Shown: positions 18,159 to 26,193 of the stretch, piece by piece
Layout of the letters: every line of letters starts with the position of its first letter
Numbering within the stretch: the first letter of the stretch is position 1
Origin: Pseudomonas sp. GM41(2012)
GTDB lineage: Bacteria > Pseudomonadota > Gammaproteobacteria > Pseudomonadales > Pseudomonadaceae
DNA length: 64,000 nucleotides
Reading direction: 5' to 3'
NCBI RefSeq assembly: GCF_000282315.2
Contig: NZ_AKJN02000005.1
Coordinates: 1 to 64,000, forward strand
Program-made: the position numbers and the translations under genes
Notes under the pieces: model-generated
Seen by the model: only the letters and a program-made list of their open reading frames with translations
Told to the model about the DNA's origin: nothing
Databases searched by the model: none

Positions 18159-18983
18159 ATGAGTACGTTCACGACCCGAGACGGCACCGAGATTTATTAC
18201 AAGGACTGGGGCACCGGTCAGCCTATTGTCTTCAGCCACGGCTGGCCGTTGAACGCCGACAGCTGGGAGTCGCAGATGATCTTCCTGGCCGCCAAAGGCT
18301 ACCGGGTGATCGCCCATGATCGCCGCGGTCATGGCCGCTCCAGCCAGCCGTGGACCGGCAACGACATGGACACCTACGCCGATGATCTGGCGCAGTTGAT
18401 CGAGTGGCTGGACCTCAAAGACGCCGTGCTGTTCGGCTTCTCCACCGGCGGCGGCGAAGTGGCGCGCTACATTGGTCGCCACGGTACCGACCGCGTGGCC
18501 AAGGCCGGGCTGATTTCTTCGGTGCCGCCGCTGATGCTCAAGACTGAAGCCAACCCTGGCGGCCTGCCGATCGAGGTGTTTGACGGCATTCGCAAGGCAT
18601 CCCTGGCCGACCGTTCGCAGCTCTACATCGACCTCGCCAGCGGTCCGTTCTTCGGCTTCAACAAACCGGACGCCAAGCCATCCCAGGGCATGATCGACTG
18701 GTTCTGGATGCAAGGCATGACCTCCGGCCACAAGAACGCTTATGACTGCATCAAGGCGTTCTCCGAAACCGACTTCACCGAAGACCTGAAGAAGTTCGAC
18801 ATTCCGACGCTGGTGGTGCATGGCGATGCTGACCAGGTAGTGCCGATCGAAGCGTCGGGCATTGCATCTGCAAAACTGGTGAAAGGATCTACGTTGAAGA
18901 TCTACCCCGGCGCCCCTCATGGCTTGACTGATACCCACAAGGATCAGCTCAACGCCGATCTGCTGGCGTTTTTGAAGGACTAA
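18159..18983 (+). CDS. non-heme chloroperoxidase / aryl esterase, alpha/beta hydrolase
   Basis: 274 aa. Closely matches the P. fluorescens aryl esterase/CPO-F family in length and motifs. Nucleophile Ser95 lies in G-F-S-T-G-G, the acid is in H-G-D-A-D-Q (Asp223 or Asp225), and His254 is in A-P-H-G. The oxyanion region is F-S-H-G-W-P. Members hydrolyse esters and, with peroxide, make peracids that can halogenate; the natural substrate is unclear. AAGGAG lies 7 nt upstream. Follows the flavodoxin gene in one operon. Confidence 0.9.
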   Translation: MSTFTTRDGTEIYYKDWGTGQPIVFSHGWPLNADSWESQMIFLAAKGYRVIAHDRRGHGRSSQPWTGNDMDTYADDLAQLIEWLDLKDAVLFGFSTGGGEVARYIGRHGTDRVAKAGLISSVPPLMLKTEANPGGLPIEVFDGIRKASLADRSQLYIDLASGPFFGFNKPDAKPSQGMIDWFWMQGMTSGHKNAYDCIKAFSETDFTEDLKKFDIPTLVVHGDADQVVPIEASGIASAKLVKGSTLKIYPGAPHGLTDTHKDQLNADLLAFLKD

Positions 18984-19024
18984 GCGTTAATCCCTAGCCC
19001 CCCGATCCTATGTCATGGAAGCTC

Positions 19025-19175
19025 TGTAGCAGCTGTCGAGCCCCGGCGAGGCTGCGTTCGACTGCGAAGCAGTCGCAAAATGCGAGAGCGCGGCCTGCCT
19101 GAAACACCGGGGGGCTGAGTTCACGACTGCTTCGCAGTCGAACGCAGCCTCGCCGGGGGCTCGACAGCTGCTACA
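19025..19175. repeat. long REP doublet
   Basis: Arms of about 51 nt: TGTAGCAGCTGTCGAGCCCC to GAAGCAGTCG at 19025-19075, and the complement at 19124-19175, around a roughly 50-nt spacer. It lies between the convergent esterase and AraC genes and can form a long hairpin in both transcripts. Confidence 0.88.
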
Positions 19176-19193
19176 AGAAATGTGTTGGCGGGT

Positions 19194-19634
19194 TTATTGC
19201 GCGTGAAGTTGAGCGGTGCAGGCGGGGCGGTGGGCCAGGGAACGCACGGTGCGGCAACGCCACGCAAATGGGGTGATGCCTTCGTTGCGAGTGAAGATGT
19301 GGCAGAAATGTGCCTGATCGCAGAAGCCGCATTCGAGACTGATTTGCGTCAGCGTCAGGTCAGTGTTCTGGATCAATTGCTTGGCGCGGGTGATGCGCTG
19401 GTTGCGAATCCAGTCCTGAGGCGAGAGCCCGGTGCTGCACTTGAACGCGCGGGAGAAATGACTGCGCGAAAGGGCACAGGCGCGGGCCAGTTCGGTCACT
19501 TCAACGGTCTCACCAAGTCGCTCGAGGATCAGTTGCTTGACCAGGCTTTCGCGCCATGGAGTCAGGCCGCCGGTCGTTTTCTTTCGCGTTTCAGTGGTCG
19601 TCTCACAGGCGACGTTTTGCTGAGAATGGGCCAT
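19194..19634 (-). CDS. small stand-alone AraC-family regulator
   Basis: 146 aa, essentially only the AraC double HTH (residues 35-130: A-R-A-C-A-L-S-R-S-H-F-S-R-A-F-K, then I-S-L-E-C-G-F-C-D-Q-A-H-F-C-H-I-F). No sensor domain, like SoxS/MarA-type activators whose activity follows their amount. Its promoter carries the same 20-bp element as the flavodoxin/esterase operon, so autoregulation and activation of that operon are likely. Divergent from an exported metallo-hydrolase. Confidence 0.88.
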   Translation of the reverse strand: MAHSQQNVACETTTETRKKTTGGLTPWRESLVKQLILERLGETVEVTELARACALSRSHFSRAFKCSTGLSPQDWIRNQRITRAKQLIQNTDLTLTQISLECGFCDQAHFCHIFTRNEGITPFAWRCRTVRSLAHRPACTAQLHAQ

Positions 19635-19686
19635 GACAGATGTCCTTGTCGGTGAGCTTCATTTTTGGTCGCAGGGCTCTGGCAGG

Positions 19687-19706
19687 CGAGTTAAACGTTG
19701 TTAATT
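19687..19706 (-). promoter_or_regulatory. shared 20-bp element upstream of the AraC gene
   Basis: Read on the minus strand: AATTAACAACGTTTAACTCG, identical at 20 of 20 bases to 17471-17490. It also lies upstream of the divergent metallo-hydrolase gene (19843). Confidence 0.7.
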
Positions 19707-19842
19707 CCGTCCGTGTACGGTGGTAACCAACGGCGCTAACTCAGCACATTGCTGCAATTTTCATGGGGGCGAGCCGTGCAAAATCGACGTTATCTGGCGG
19801 CGTTGTGTGTGGCCGCTCTTCTGACTCGACCAAGGTGGTGGC

Positions 19843-20826
19843 ATGAAACATTCTCTGGTTTGCGCGCTGGGGCTCGCGGCAGCGCTGGCGTCCGGCATTT
19901 CCTCGGCTCAGGCACCGGCGCAAGTCGGCACGCAAGTGCCGGGTTATTACCGGTTGGCGGTGGGCGATTACGAGGTGACGGCGTTGTTCGATGGCTACAA
20001 CGATCTGTCGCCCAAACTGCTCAAAGGTCTGACCCAAAGTCAGATCCGCGCGCTGCTGGCTCGCCGTTCGATTGAAACGCCGGGCGTACAAACCGCGTTC
20101 AATGCCTTTCTGATCAACACTGGCAAGCAATTGATCCTCGTCGATACCGGTGCCGGCCAGTGCATTGGTGCTACCGCCGGGATGCTGTCAGACAATATGA
20201 AAGCCGCCGGATATGAGCCTGCGCAGGTCGATACGGTTTTGTTGACCCACCTGCATTTGGACCATGTCTGCGGACTGGTCGACGGACAGCAGAAACCGGT
20301 TTTCGCCAACGCCACTGTTTACGCGGCAAAGGCAGAAGCTGATTACTGGCTCGATCCTCAAGCCCTCGGCAAGGCGCCCGAGGGTGCCAAGCCGTATTTC
20401 AAAATCGCCCAGGATTCGACCGCGCCCTACGTCTCGGCAGGTCGCTTCAAGACGTTCGATGCCAGTCAGTCGCCCGTACCGGGTGTGGAGGCGGTTATCG
20501 AGACCGGCCACACGCCGGGCAGCGCCACGTACCGCTTCACCTCGCAGGGTCAGAGCATTCTGTTCATGGGTGATCTGGTGCATAACCTGGCGGTGCAGTT
20601 CGAACACCCTGAAGTGTCGATCGGCTTTGACGTCAACAGTCAGCAAGCGATCAAGAGCCGCGCCAGGGTTTTCAGTGATGCAGCGGCGAGCAAAATCTGG
20701 GTAACAGCGGCGCATTTGCCGTTTCCGGGCATCGGCCATATCGCGGCAGAGGGCAAGCATTTCCAATGGGTTCCGGTGGAGTACGGTCCTTACAAACGTG
20801 CGGCCAACGTACCGCTGATCGAGTAA
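19843..20826 (+). CDS. exported MBL-fold metallo-hydrolase
   Basis: 327 aa. Residues 1-24 are a Sec signal peptide (S-S-A-Q-A cleavage region). The metallo-beta-lactamase motif H-L-H-L-D-H lies at 136-141, with a later G-H-T-P-G-S (third His) and M-G-D-L-V-H. The layout is that of the AHL-lactonase/hydrolase branch rather than true beta-lactamases. It should act in the periplasm on an ester or lactone; the substrate is not visible. Divergent from the small AraC gene. Confidence 0.88.
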   Translation: MKHSLVCALGLAAALASGISSAQAPAQVGTQVPGYYRLAVGDYEVTALFDGYNDLSPKLLKGLTQSQIRALLARRSIETPGVQTAFNAFLINTGKQLILVDTGAGQCIGATAGMLSDNMKAAGYEPAQVDTVLLTHLHLDHVCGLVDGQQKPVFANATVYAAKAEADYWLDPQALGKAPEGAKPYFKIAQDSTAPYVSAGRFKTFDASQSPVPGVEAVIETGHTPGSATYRFTSQGQSILFMGDLVHNLAVQFEHPEVSIGFDVNSQQAIKSRARVFSDAAASKIWVTAAHLPFPGIGHIAAEGKHFQWVPVEYGPYKRAANVPLIE

Positions 20827-20870
20827 ATTCCAACCACTAAGTGCCTGGCTGAACACAAGGGAATCTGCCT

Positions 20871-21791
20871 GTGAACCGTAATGATCTGCGCCGCGTCGAC
20901 ATGAACCTGTTAGTGATTTTCGAAGCATTGATGTTCGAAAAGAACCTCACCCGTGTGGCTGAAAAACTGTTCATGGGGCAGCCGGCGGTGAGTGCGGCGC
21001 TGGGACGGTTACGGGATCTGTTCGACGATCCGCTGCTGTTGCGCAACGGCCGCGGGATGGAGCCGACAGGGCGGGCACTGGCGATTCTCAAGGAGCTGCA
21101 GCCGGCGATGGATGTGATTTCCGGGGCAGTGAGCCGAGCTAAAGAATTCGATCCCGCTACAAGCTGCGATGTGTTTCGCATTGGGCTGTCGGACGACGCC
21201 GAGTTTGGCTTGTTTCCGCCCTTGTTGAGCCAGCTCCGGGAAGAGGCCCCCGGGATCATTGTGGTCGTGCGGCGGGCGAATTATCTGCTGATGCCGGCGT
21301 TGCTGGCGTCTGGGGAGATTTCGGTGGGGGTGAGTTACACCACGGATCTGCCGGCCAATGCCAAGCGCAAGACGTTGCGGGATATTCCGTGCAAGGTGCT
21401 GCGTGGTGACAAACGACCGGGGGCGCTGTCGCTGGATGAATACTGTGAACGACCGCATGCGATGGTGTCGTTTTCGGGGGATTTGAGCGGCAACATTGAT
21501 CTTGATCTCGCGAAGATCGGACGAAGTCGGCGGGTGGTGTTGGGCGTTCCGCAGTTCAGTGGTTTGCGGGCGTTGCTGGCCGGGACCGAGATGATCGCCA
21601 CCGTGCCGGATTACGCAGCGTGTGCGTTGGTCGAGGGGTGTGCGTTGCGGGCCGAAGACCCGCCGTTTCCGATTGAAGCGGCGCAACTTTCGATGGCCTG
21701 GAGTGGGGTGCATGACAACGATCCGGCGGAACGGTGGTTGCGGTCGCGGATCGGTGAGTTCATGTCCAGGCCTTTGCCGATTTCTGCTTGA
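20871..21791 (+). CDS. LysR-family transcriptional regulator (LeuO/NodD-like branch)
   Basis: 306 aa from GTG 20871. N-terminal winged HTH: R-V-D-M-N-L-L-V-I-F-E-A-L and A-E-K-L-F-M-G-Q-P-A-V-S-A-A-L-G-R-L-R. The substrate-binding domain begins near residue 95. The start fits the family's N-terminus even though GTG is used; AAGGGA is about 10 nt upstream. It follows the MBL gene by 44 nt and may be co-transcribed with it. Confidence 0.88.
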   Translation: MNRNDLRRVDMNLLVIFEALMFEKNLTRVAEKLFMGQPAVSAALGRLRDLFDDPLLLRNGRGMEPTGRALAILKELQPAMDVISGAVSRAKEFDPATSCDVFRIGLSDDAEFGLFPPLLSQLREEAPGIIVVVRRANYLLMPALLASGEISVGVSYTTDLPANAKRKTLRDIPCKVLRGDKRPGALSLDEYCERPHAMVSFSGDLSGNIDLDLAKIGRSRRVVLGVPQFSGLRALLAGTEMIATVPDYAACALVEGCALRAEDPPFPIEAAQLSMAWSGVHDNDPAERWLRSRIGEFMSRPLPISA

Positions 21792-21836
21792 CCGTGGCGG
21801 CCTCCGGGCCGACCACATTCCCGCCTGCCCGATTCC

Positions 21837-22295
21837 CTGTAGGAGCGAGGCTTGTCCGCGATGGCGGCCTGGTAGCCGACCGATCTCTTTCAGGTGTACA
21901 TATCCATTTCTGCGGTAACGGCCACTTAGGGTTTCGCCCTTACGGCGACTCACTTTTTTTTCAAACGCCAAAAAAAAGTAAGCAAAAAAAGGCTCGCCCC
22001 GAGCGTCCGGCCCCTCGCCTAGGCTCGGCGTTCCTTCGTTCCGGTATTCATCTGGGGGCATCGCCTCCGGTCGGCTTCGCTTCGACCTCCTCTCGATGTG
22101 TTCGACTTCGTCGAACGGCGCTGCGCGCCTATCCCCCAGATGAACACCTCCACTCAGCCTACCGAAGGGGCGGGTGGATCAAGGTCAACAGCTGCAGGCG
22201 AGCTAACGCTCGGCCTGTTGAGTGGTGAGAAGCGAAAGGCGAACACCAATCCCCCTGTGGGAGCGGCGGTGCGACGATTCGACTTGCTCGCGAAG
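21837..22295. repeat. dispersed repeat composite in a 778-bp gene-free stretch
   Basis: A REP half (CTGTAGGAGCGAGGCTTG) is followed from about 21928 by a family-type intergenic repeat: TAGGGTTTCGCCCTTACGG, a T-rich/A-rich hairpin around AAACGCCAAAAAAAAGT, and GGCCCCTCGCCTAGGCTCGG. Sequences of this type recur downstream of genes in P. fluorescens-group genomes (established knowledge). No credible gene lies in 21792-22569. Confidence 0.7.
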
Positions 22296-22342
22296 GGGCG
22301 GCCTGGGAGCCGACCAATCTCCTCCCTTCAAGTCCTACCATA

Positions 22343-22428
22343 CAAGCGAGCCTGCTCGCGAAGGCGATGTGTCATTGAGCATTGATATTGCCTGACCCAC
22401 TGCTATCGCGAGCAGGCTCGCTCCCACA
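22343..22428. repeat. REPIN
   Basis: Inverted pair CAAGCGAGCCTGCTCGCGA (left) and TCGCGAGCAGGCTCGCTC (right) around about 40 nt. Same family as the element at 11740-11829; the left end lacks the GTGGGAG part. Confidence 0.88.
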
Positions 22429-22569
22429 AGGGATCTGCGGTGGATCGTACCGCCGGGTTCATCCACAAAAAGAGCACGTACATCCAATTTTTCCCCTCCC
22501 CACGCCGGCACTATCGAATGACGTTCCGGCACATCGCTGCCGGTGGTTTTTCATTTGTGCAGGTAGCCC

Positions 22570-22986
22570 ATGAATACGTCGCGATGGGATGAGCGGGCCC
22601 AGGATCTCGGACTGCTGTTTTTGCGGGTCAGCGGTGGTCTGTTTCTGCTGTGGGTGCACGGTTTGCCGAAACTGCTTAACTACAACGCTCAACTGCAAGT
22701 CATCGAAGACCCTTTCCACCTGGGCGCGAACGTCACGTTGATGCTGGCGATTTTTGCCGAGGTGCTGTGCCCGCTGCTGATCATCGCCGGGGTGCTGGTG
22801 CGTCTGGCGTGTCTACAGATTTTGTCGGTGTTGCTGATCGCGCTACTGGTGGTGCATGCGCAATGGAGTCTTGATGAAGGGCAGTTCGGTTGGCTGCTGT
22901 TGATTCTGTTCACCAGCGTTCTTATCGCCGGGCCGGGACGGCTGGCGCTCAATGTCCGATTCGCCGGAGCTTTGCGTTATGCCTGA
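22570..22986 (+). CDS. DoxX-family membrane protein
   Basis: 138 aa with four hydrophobic segments. The N-terminal G-L-L-F-L-R-V-S-G-G-L-F-L-L and H-G-L-P-K-L are DoxX-family features. DoxX proteins are small inner-membrane proteins often next to redox enzymes. Its stop overlaps the next gene's start (ATGCCTGA), so it begins a coupled operon of DoxX, monooxygenase, amidohydrolase and probably the isochorismatase-like gene. Confidence 0.85.
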   Translation: MNTSRWDERAQDLGLLFLRVSGGLFLLWVHGLPKLLNYNAQLQVIEDPFHLGANVTLMLAIFAEVLCPLLIIAGVLVRLACLQILSVLLIALLVVHAQWSLDEGQFGWLLLILFTSVLIAGPGRLALNVRFAGALRYA

Positions 22987-23572
22987 ATCCAATCGTTTCG
23001 AGGAAGTCGTGACCCTGGTCATCAAGCACAGGATCAAGGCGGGGTTTGAAGTGCCTTACGAAGCCTGGTTGCGCAACATTGTCAGTATTGCCGGGCAGCA
23101 GGAAGGGCACTTGGGCGTCGATGTGATTCGCGGCAAGAGCGCCGGACTTGACCTGTATACCTGCGTGCTGCGCTTTTGCTCCACCGAATCGATGCAGCGC
23201 TGGCTCGATTCACCGCAACGGCTGGAACTGGTCAACGAAGCCACACCGATGCTCGCTGACGGCGACCAGACCGAGGTTAATCCGGTCAACGAATTCTGGT
23301 TCGCGCCGCAAGCCGACGCCGCTTCGCCACCACCGCCGCGCTGGAAGCAGGCCGTGGTGACGTTGTTGGTGATTTTGCCGCACACCTTGCTGGTGCCGCT
23401 GATCTGGGGCCCGCTGCTGCAGCTCAATACCTTCCTGTCCAATTACGTGGTCGCGACGTTCCTGATCACGCTGACCATCGTCGTGTCGGTGGTGTACCTG
23501 TTCATGCCAATGGCGACGCGGTTGTTCGCGCCCTGGCTGTCCTCTTCCACTCAGCCCAAGGAAAAGCGATGA
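22979..23572 (+). CDS. antibiotic-biosynthesis-monooxygenase-domain protein with two C-terminal membrane helices
   Basis: 197 aa. ATG 22979 is preferred because it overlaps the DoxX stop. Residues 1-95 fit a dimeric alpha-beta-barrel (ABM) domain (E-V-V-T-L-V-I-K-H-R-I-K-A-G-F-E, then Q-Q-E-G-H-L-G-V-D-V-I-R). Residues 120-190 contain two hydrophobic helices, a known ABM-plus-membrane architecture (COG3224). ATGA overlap with the amidohydrolase. Function unknown; a cofactor-free oxidation at the membrane is possible. Confidence 0.8.
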   Translation: MPESNRFEEVVTLVIKHRIKAGFEVPYEAWLRNIVSIAGQQEGHLGVDVIRGKSAGLDLYTCVLRFCSTESMQRWLDSPQRLELVNEATPMLADGDQTEVNPVNEFWFAPQADAASPPPPRWKQAVVTLLVILPHTLLVPLIWGPLLQLNTFLSNYVVATFLITLTIVVSVVYLFMPMATRLFAPWLSSSTQPKEKR

Positions 23573-25407
23573 ACGCCGATCTGATTTTGTTCAATGGCCA
23601 ATTTCATACGGTTGACCGTGAAAACCCACGCGCCAGCGCCGTAGCGATCAGCAATGGTCGCTTCGTCGCGGTCGGCACCGACGCCGAAGCCATGGCCCTG
23701 CGCGGTTCGGGTACACAGGTCATCGATCTCAAGGGGCGCTGCGTCATTCCCGGCCTCAACGACTCGCACTTGCACCTGATCCGTGGCGGTCTGAACTACA
23801 ACCTCGAACTGCGCTGGGAAGGGGTGCCGTCGCTGGCCGATGCCCTGCGCATGCTCAAGGATCAGGCCGACCGCACGCCGACGCCGCAATGGGTGCGCGT
23901 GGTCGGTGGCTGGAACGAATTCCAGTTCGCTGAAAAGCGCATGCCGACCCTCGAAGAACTCAATCAGGCCGCGCCGGATACACCGGTATTTGTCCTGCAT
24001 TTGTACGACCGCGCCTTGCTCAACCGTGCCGCGTTGCGCGTGGCCGGTTACACCCGCAACACGCCGAACCCGCCGGGTGGCGAGATTGTGCGCGATGCCA
24101 ACGGTGAGCCGACCGGCATGCTGGTCGCCCGCCCTAACGCGATGATTCTGTACTCGACGCTGGCGAAGGGGCCGAAGTTGCCGCTGGAATATCAGGTCAA
24201 CTCGACCCGCCAGTTCATGCGCGAGCTCAACCGTCTCGGCCTGACCAGCGCCATCGATGCCGGTGGCGGTTTCCAGAATTATCCGGACGATTATCAGGTG
24301 ATCGAGCAGTTGGCCAAGGACCAGCAGCTGACTGTTCGCATCGCCTACAACCTGTTCACCCAGAAGCCCAAGGAAGAGCTGACCGATTTCAAAAACTGGA
24401 CCAGCAGCGTGACCCTGCATCAGGGCGACGACTACTTGCGGCACAACGGCGCCGGGGAAATGCTGGTGTTTTCAGCGGCGGATTTCGAGGACTTCCTCGA
24501 ACCGCGTCCGGACCTGCCACAAACCATGGAAGACGAGCTGGAGCCGGTGGTGCGCCACTTGGTCGAGCAGCGCTGGCCGTTCCGTTTGCACGCCACGTAC
24601 AACGAATCCATCAGCCGCATGCTCGACGTGTTCGAGAAGGTTAACCGCGACATTCCGTTCAACGGTTTGCCATGGTTTTTCGACCATGCCGAAACCATTA
24701 CGCCGCAGAACATTGAGCGGGTGAGGGCGCTGGGTGGTGGTATTGCGATTCAGGATCGCATGGCGTTCCAAGGCGAATATTTCGTCGAGCGTTACGGCGC
24801 CAAAGCCGCCGAAGCGACCCCGCCGATCAAACGCATGCTGGCCGAAGGTGTACCGGTCGGCGCCGGCACCGATGCCACGCGAGTGTCCAGCTACAACCCC
24901 TGGACTTCGCTGTACTGGATGGTCAGCGGCCGGACAGTGGGTGGGCTTGAGCTGCACGCCGAAGGCCTGCCGCGTCAAACCGCCCTGGAATTGTTCACCC
25001 ACGGCAGCGCCTGGTTCTCTTCCGAGCAGGGCAAGAAAGGCATGATCAAGGTCGGCCAACTGGCTGACGTCGCGGCCCTGAGCGCGGATTTTTTCAGCGT
25101 CGACGAAGAAGCGATCAAGTGGATCGAGTCGGTGTTGACCGTGGTCGGCGGCAAGGTGGTGTACGCCGCCGGTGACTTTGAAAAACTCGGGCCGGCCAGC
25201 GTACCGGTGCTGCCGGACTGGTCGCCGGTGGTGAAAGTGCCGGGCCACTGGCGTCCGACTTCGCCGATGCAAGCGCAGGTTCACCATTGCAGTGGGCCGT
25301 GCGGCGTGCATTCCCATAGCCATGAAAAGGCGCGTTTGTCGAATGCGCCGGTCAGTGATTTCGCGGGTTTCTGGGGCGCGTTCGGCTGCTCGTGCTTCGC
25401 GTTCTGA
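23569..25407 (+). CDS. amidohydrolase family 3 protein (YtcJ-like) with Cys/His-rich tail
   Basis: 612 aa. It opens with A-D-L-I-L-F-N-G-Q-F-H-T and has the metal-binding H-x-H of the amidohydrolase superfamily at His67/His69 (N-D-S-H-L-H-L). G-A-G-T-D-A-T-R supplies the late Asp. YtcJ-type enzymes hydrolyse amides or formyl groups; the substrate is unknown. Unusual: residues 567-612 form a tail with H-H-C-S-G-P-C-G-V-H-S-H-S-H and a final C-S-C, which looks like an extra metal site. Start overlaps the ABM stop (ATGA). Confidence 0.87.
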   Translation: MNADLILFNGQFHTVDRENPRASAVAISNGRFVAVGTDAEAMALRGSGTQVIDLKGRCVIPGLNDSHLHLIRGGLNYNLELRWEGVPSLADALRMLKDQADRTPTPQWVRVVGGWNEFQFAEKRMPTLEELNQAAPDTPVFVLHLYDRALLNRAALRVAGYTRNTPNPPGGEIVRDANGEPTGMLVARPNAMILYSTLAKGPKLPLEYQVNSTRQFMRELNRLGLTSAIDAGGGFQNYPDDYQVIEQLAKDQQLTVRIAYNLFTQKPKEELTDFKNWTSSVTLHQGDDYLRHNGAGEMLVFSAADFEDFLEPRPDLPQTMEDELEPVVRHLVEQRWPFRLHATYNESISRMLDVFEKVNRDIPFNGLPWFFDHAETITPQNIERVRALGGGIAIQDRMAFQGEYFVERYGAKAAEATPPIKRMLAEGVPVGAGTDATRVSSYNPWTSLYWMVSGRTVGGLELHAEGLPRQTALELFTHGSAWFSSEQGKKGMIKVGQLADVAALSADFFSVDEEAIKWIESVLTVVGGKVVYAAGDFEKLGPASVPVLPDWSPVVKVPGHWRPTSPMQAQVHHCSGPCGVHSHSHEKARLSNAPVSDFAGFWGAFGCSCFAF

Positions 25408-25476
25408 CGATCACAAAAAAGCGCCGACCCTGTACGTCGGCGCCGCATGTAACACCCATCCACCGAGGAGTTTCAC

Positions 25477-26103
25477 ATGAGCAACGTTCCGTACAAACGC
25501 CTGAACAAAGATGACGCCGTTGTCCTGTTGGTCGACCACCAGACGGGCCTGATCTCGCTGGTCCAGGATTTCTCGCCGAACGAATTCAAGAACAACGTAC
25601 TGGCACTGGGCGATGTGGCCAAGTTCTTCAAGCTGCCGACCATCCTGACCACCAGCTTCGAAAACGGTCCGAACGGCCCGATGGTTCCCGAGTTGAAAGA
25701 GCAGTTCCCGGACGCGCCGTACATCCCGCGTCCAGGCCAGATCAACGCCTGGGACAACGAAGATTTTGTCAAAGCCGTTAAAGCCACTGGCCGCAAGCAA
25801 CTGATCATCGCCGGTGTCGTCACCGACGTTTGCGTGACGTTCCCGACACTGTCGGCGTTGGCTGAAGGGTTTGAAGTGTTCGTCGTGACCGACGCCTCGG
25901 GTACCTTCAACGAAACCGTGCAACAAGCGGCCTGGGCGCGCATGGCGGCGGCCGGTGCTCAACTGGTGAACTGGTTCTCGGTGGCCTGCGAGCTGCAGGG
26001 CGACTGGCGCAACGACATGGAAGGCCTGGCGAACCTGCTGTCGCCGCGCATTCCGAACTACCGCAATTTGATGAACAGCTACTCGGTGCTGACTTCGAAG
26101 TAA
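25477..26103 (+). CDS. isochorismatase-family hydrolase (YcaC-like)
   Basis: 208 aa. Asp20 in L-L-V-D-H-Q-T-G and Cys119 in V-V-T-D-V-C-V are the family's catalytic Asp and Cys. The sequence follows E. coli YcaC closely in style. Such enzymes cleave amides or related bonds; YcaC's own substrate is unknown. GAGGAG precedes the start. It ends the 22.5-26.1 kb operon, with a strong terminator 17 nt after the stop. Confidence 0.9.
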   Translation: MSNVPYKRLNKDDAVVLLVDHQTGLISLVQDFSPNEFKNNVLALGDVAKFFKLPTILTTSFENGPNGPMVPELKEQFPDAPYIPRPGQINAWDNEDFVKAVKATGRKQLIIAGVVTDVCVTFPTLSALAEGFEVFVVTDASGTFNETVQQAAWARMAAAGAQLVNWFSVACELQGDWRNDMEGLANLLSPRIPNYRNLMNSYSVLTSK

Positions 26104-26120
26104 GTTTGCAATCACACACA

Positions 26121-26152
26121 AAAATGCCCGCGAATGTGCGGGCATTTTTTTT
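26121..26152 (+). terminator. rho-independent terminator
   Basis: AAAATGCCCGC / GCGGGCATTTT stem with a GAATGT-type loop and eight T residues. It closes the DoxX-to-isochorismatase operon and may also serve the convergent channel gene. Confidence 0.9.
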
Positions 26153-26193
26153 GCTGGCGAATGAGCTATTCGCTACCTGGACCGTGTGCTCCG

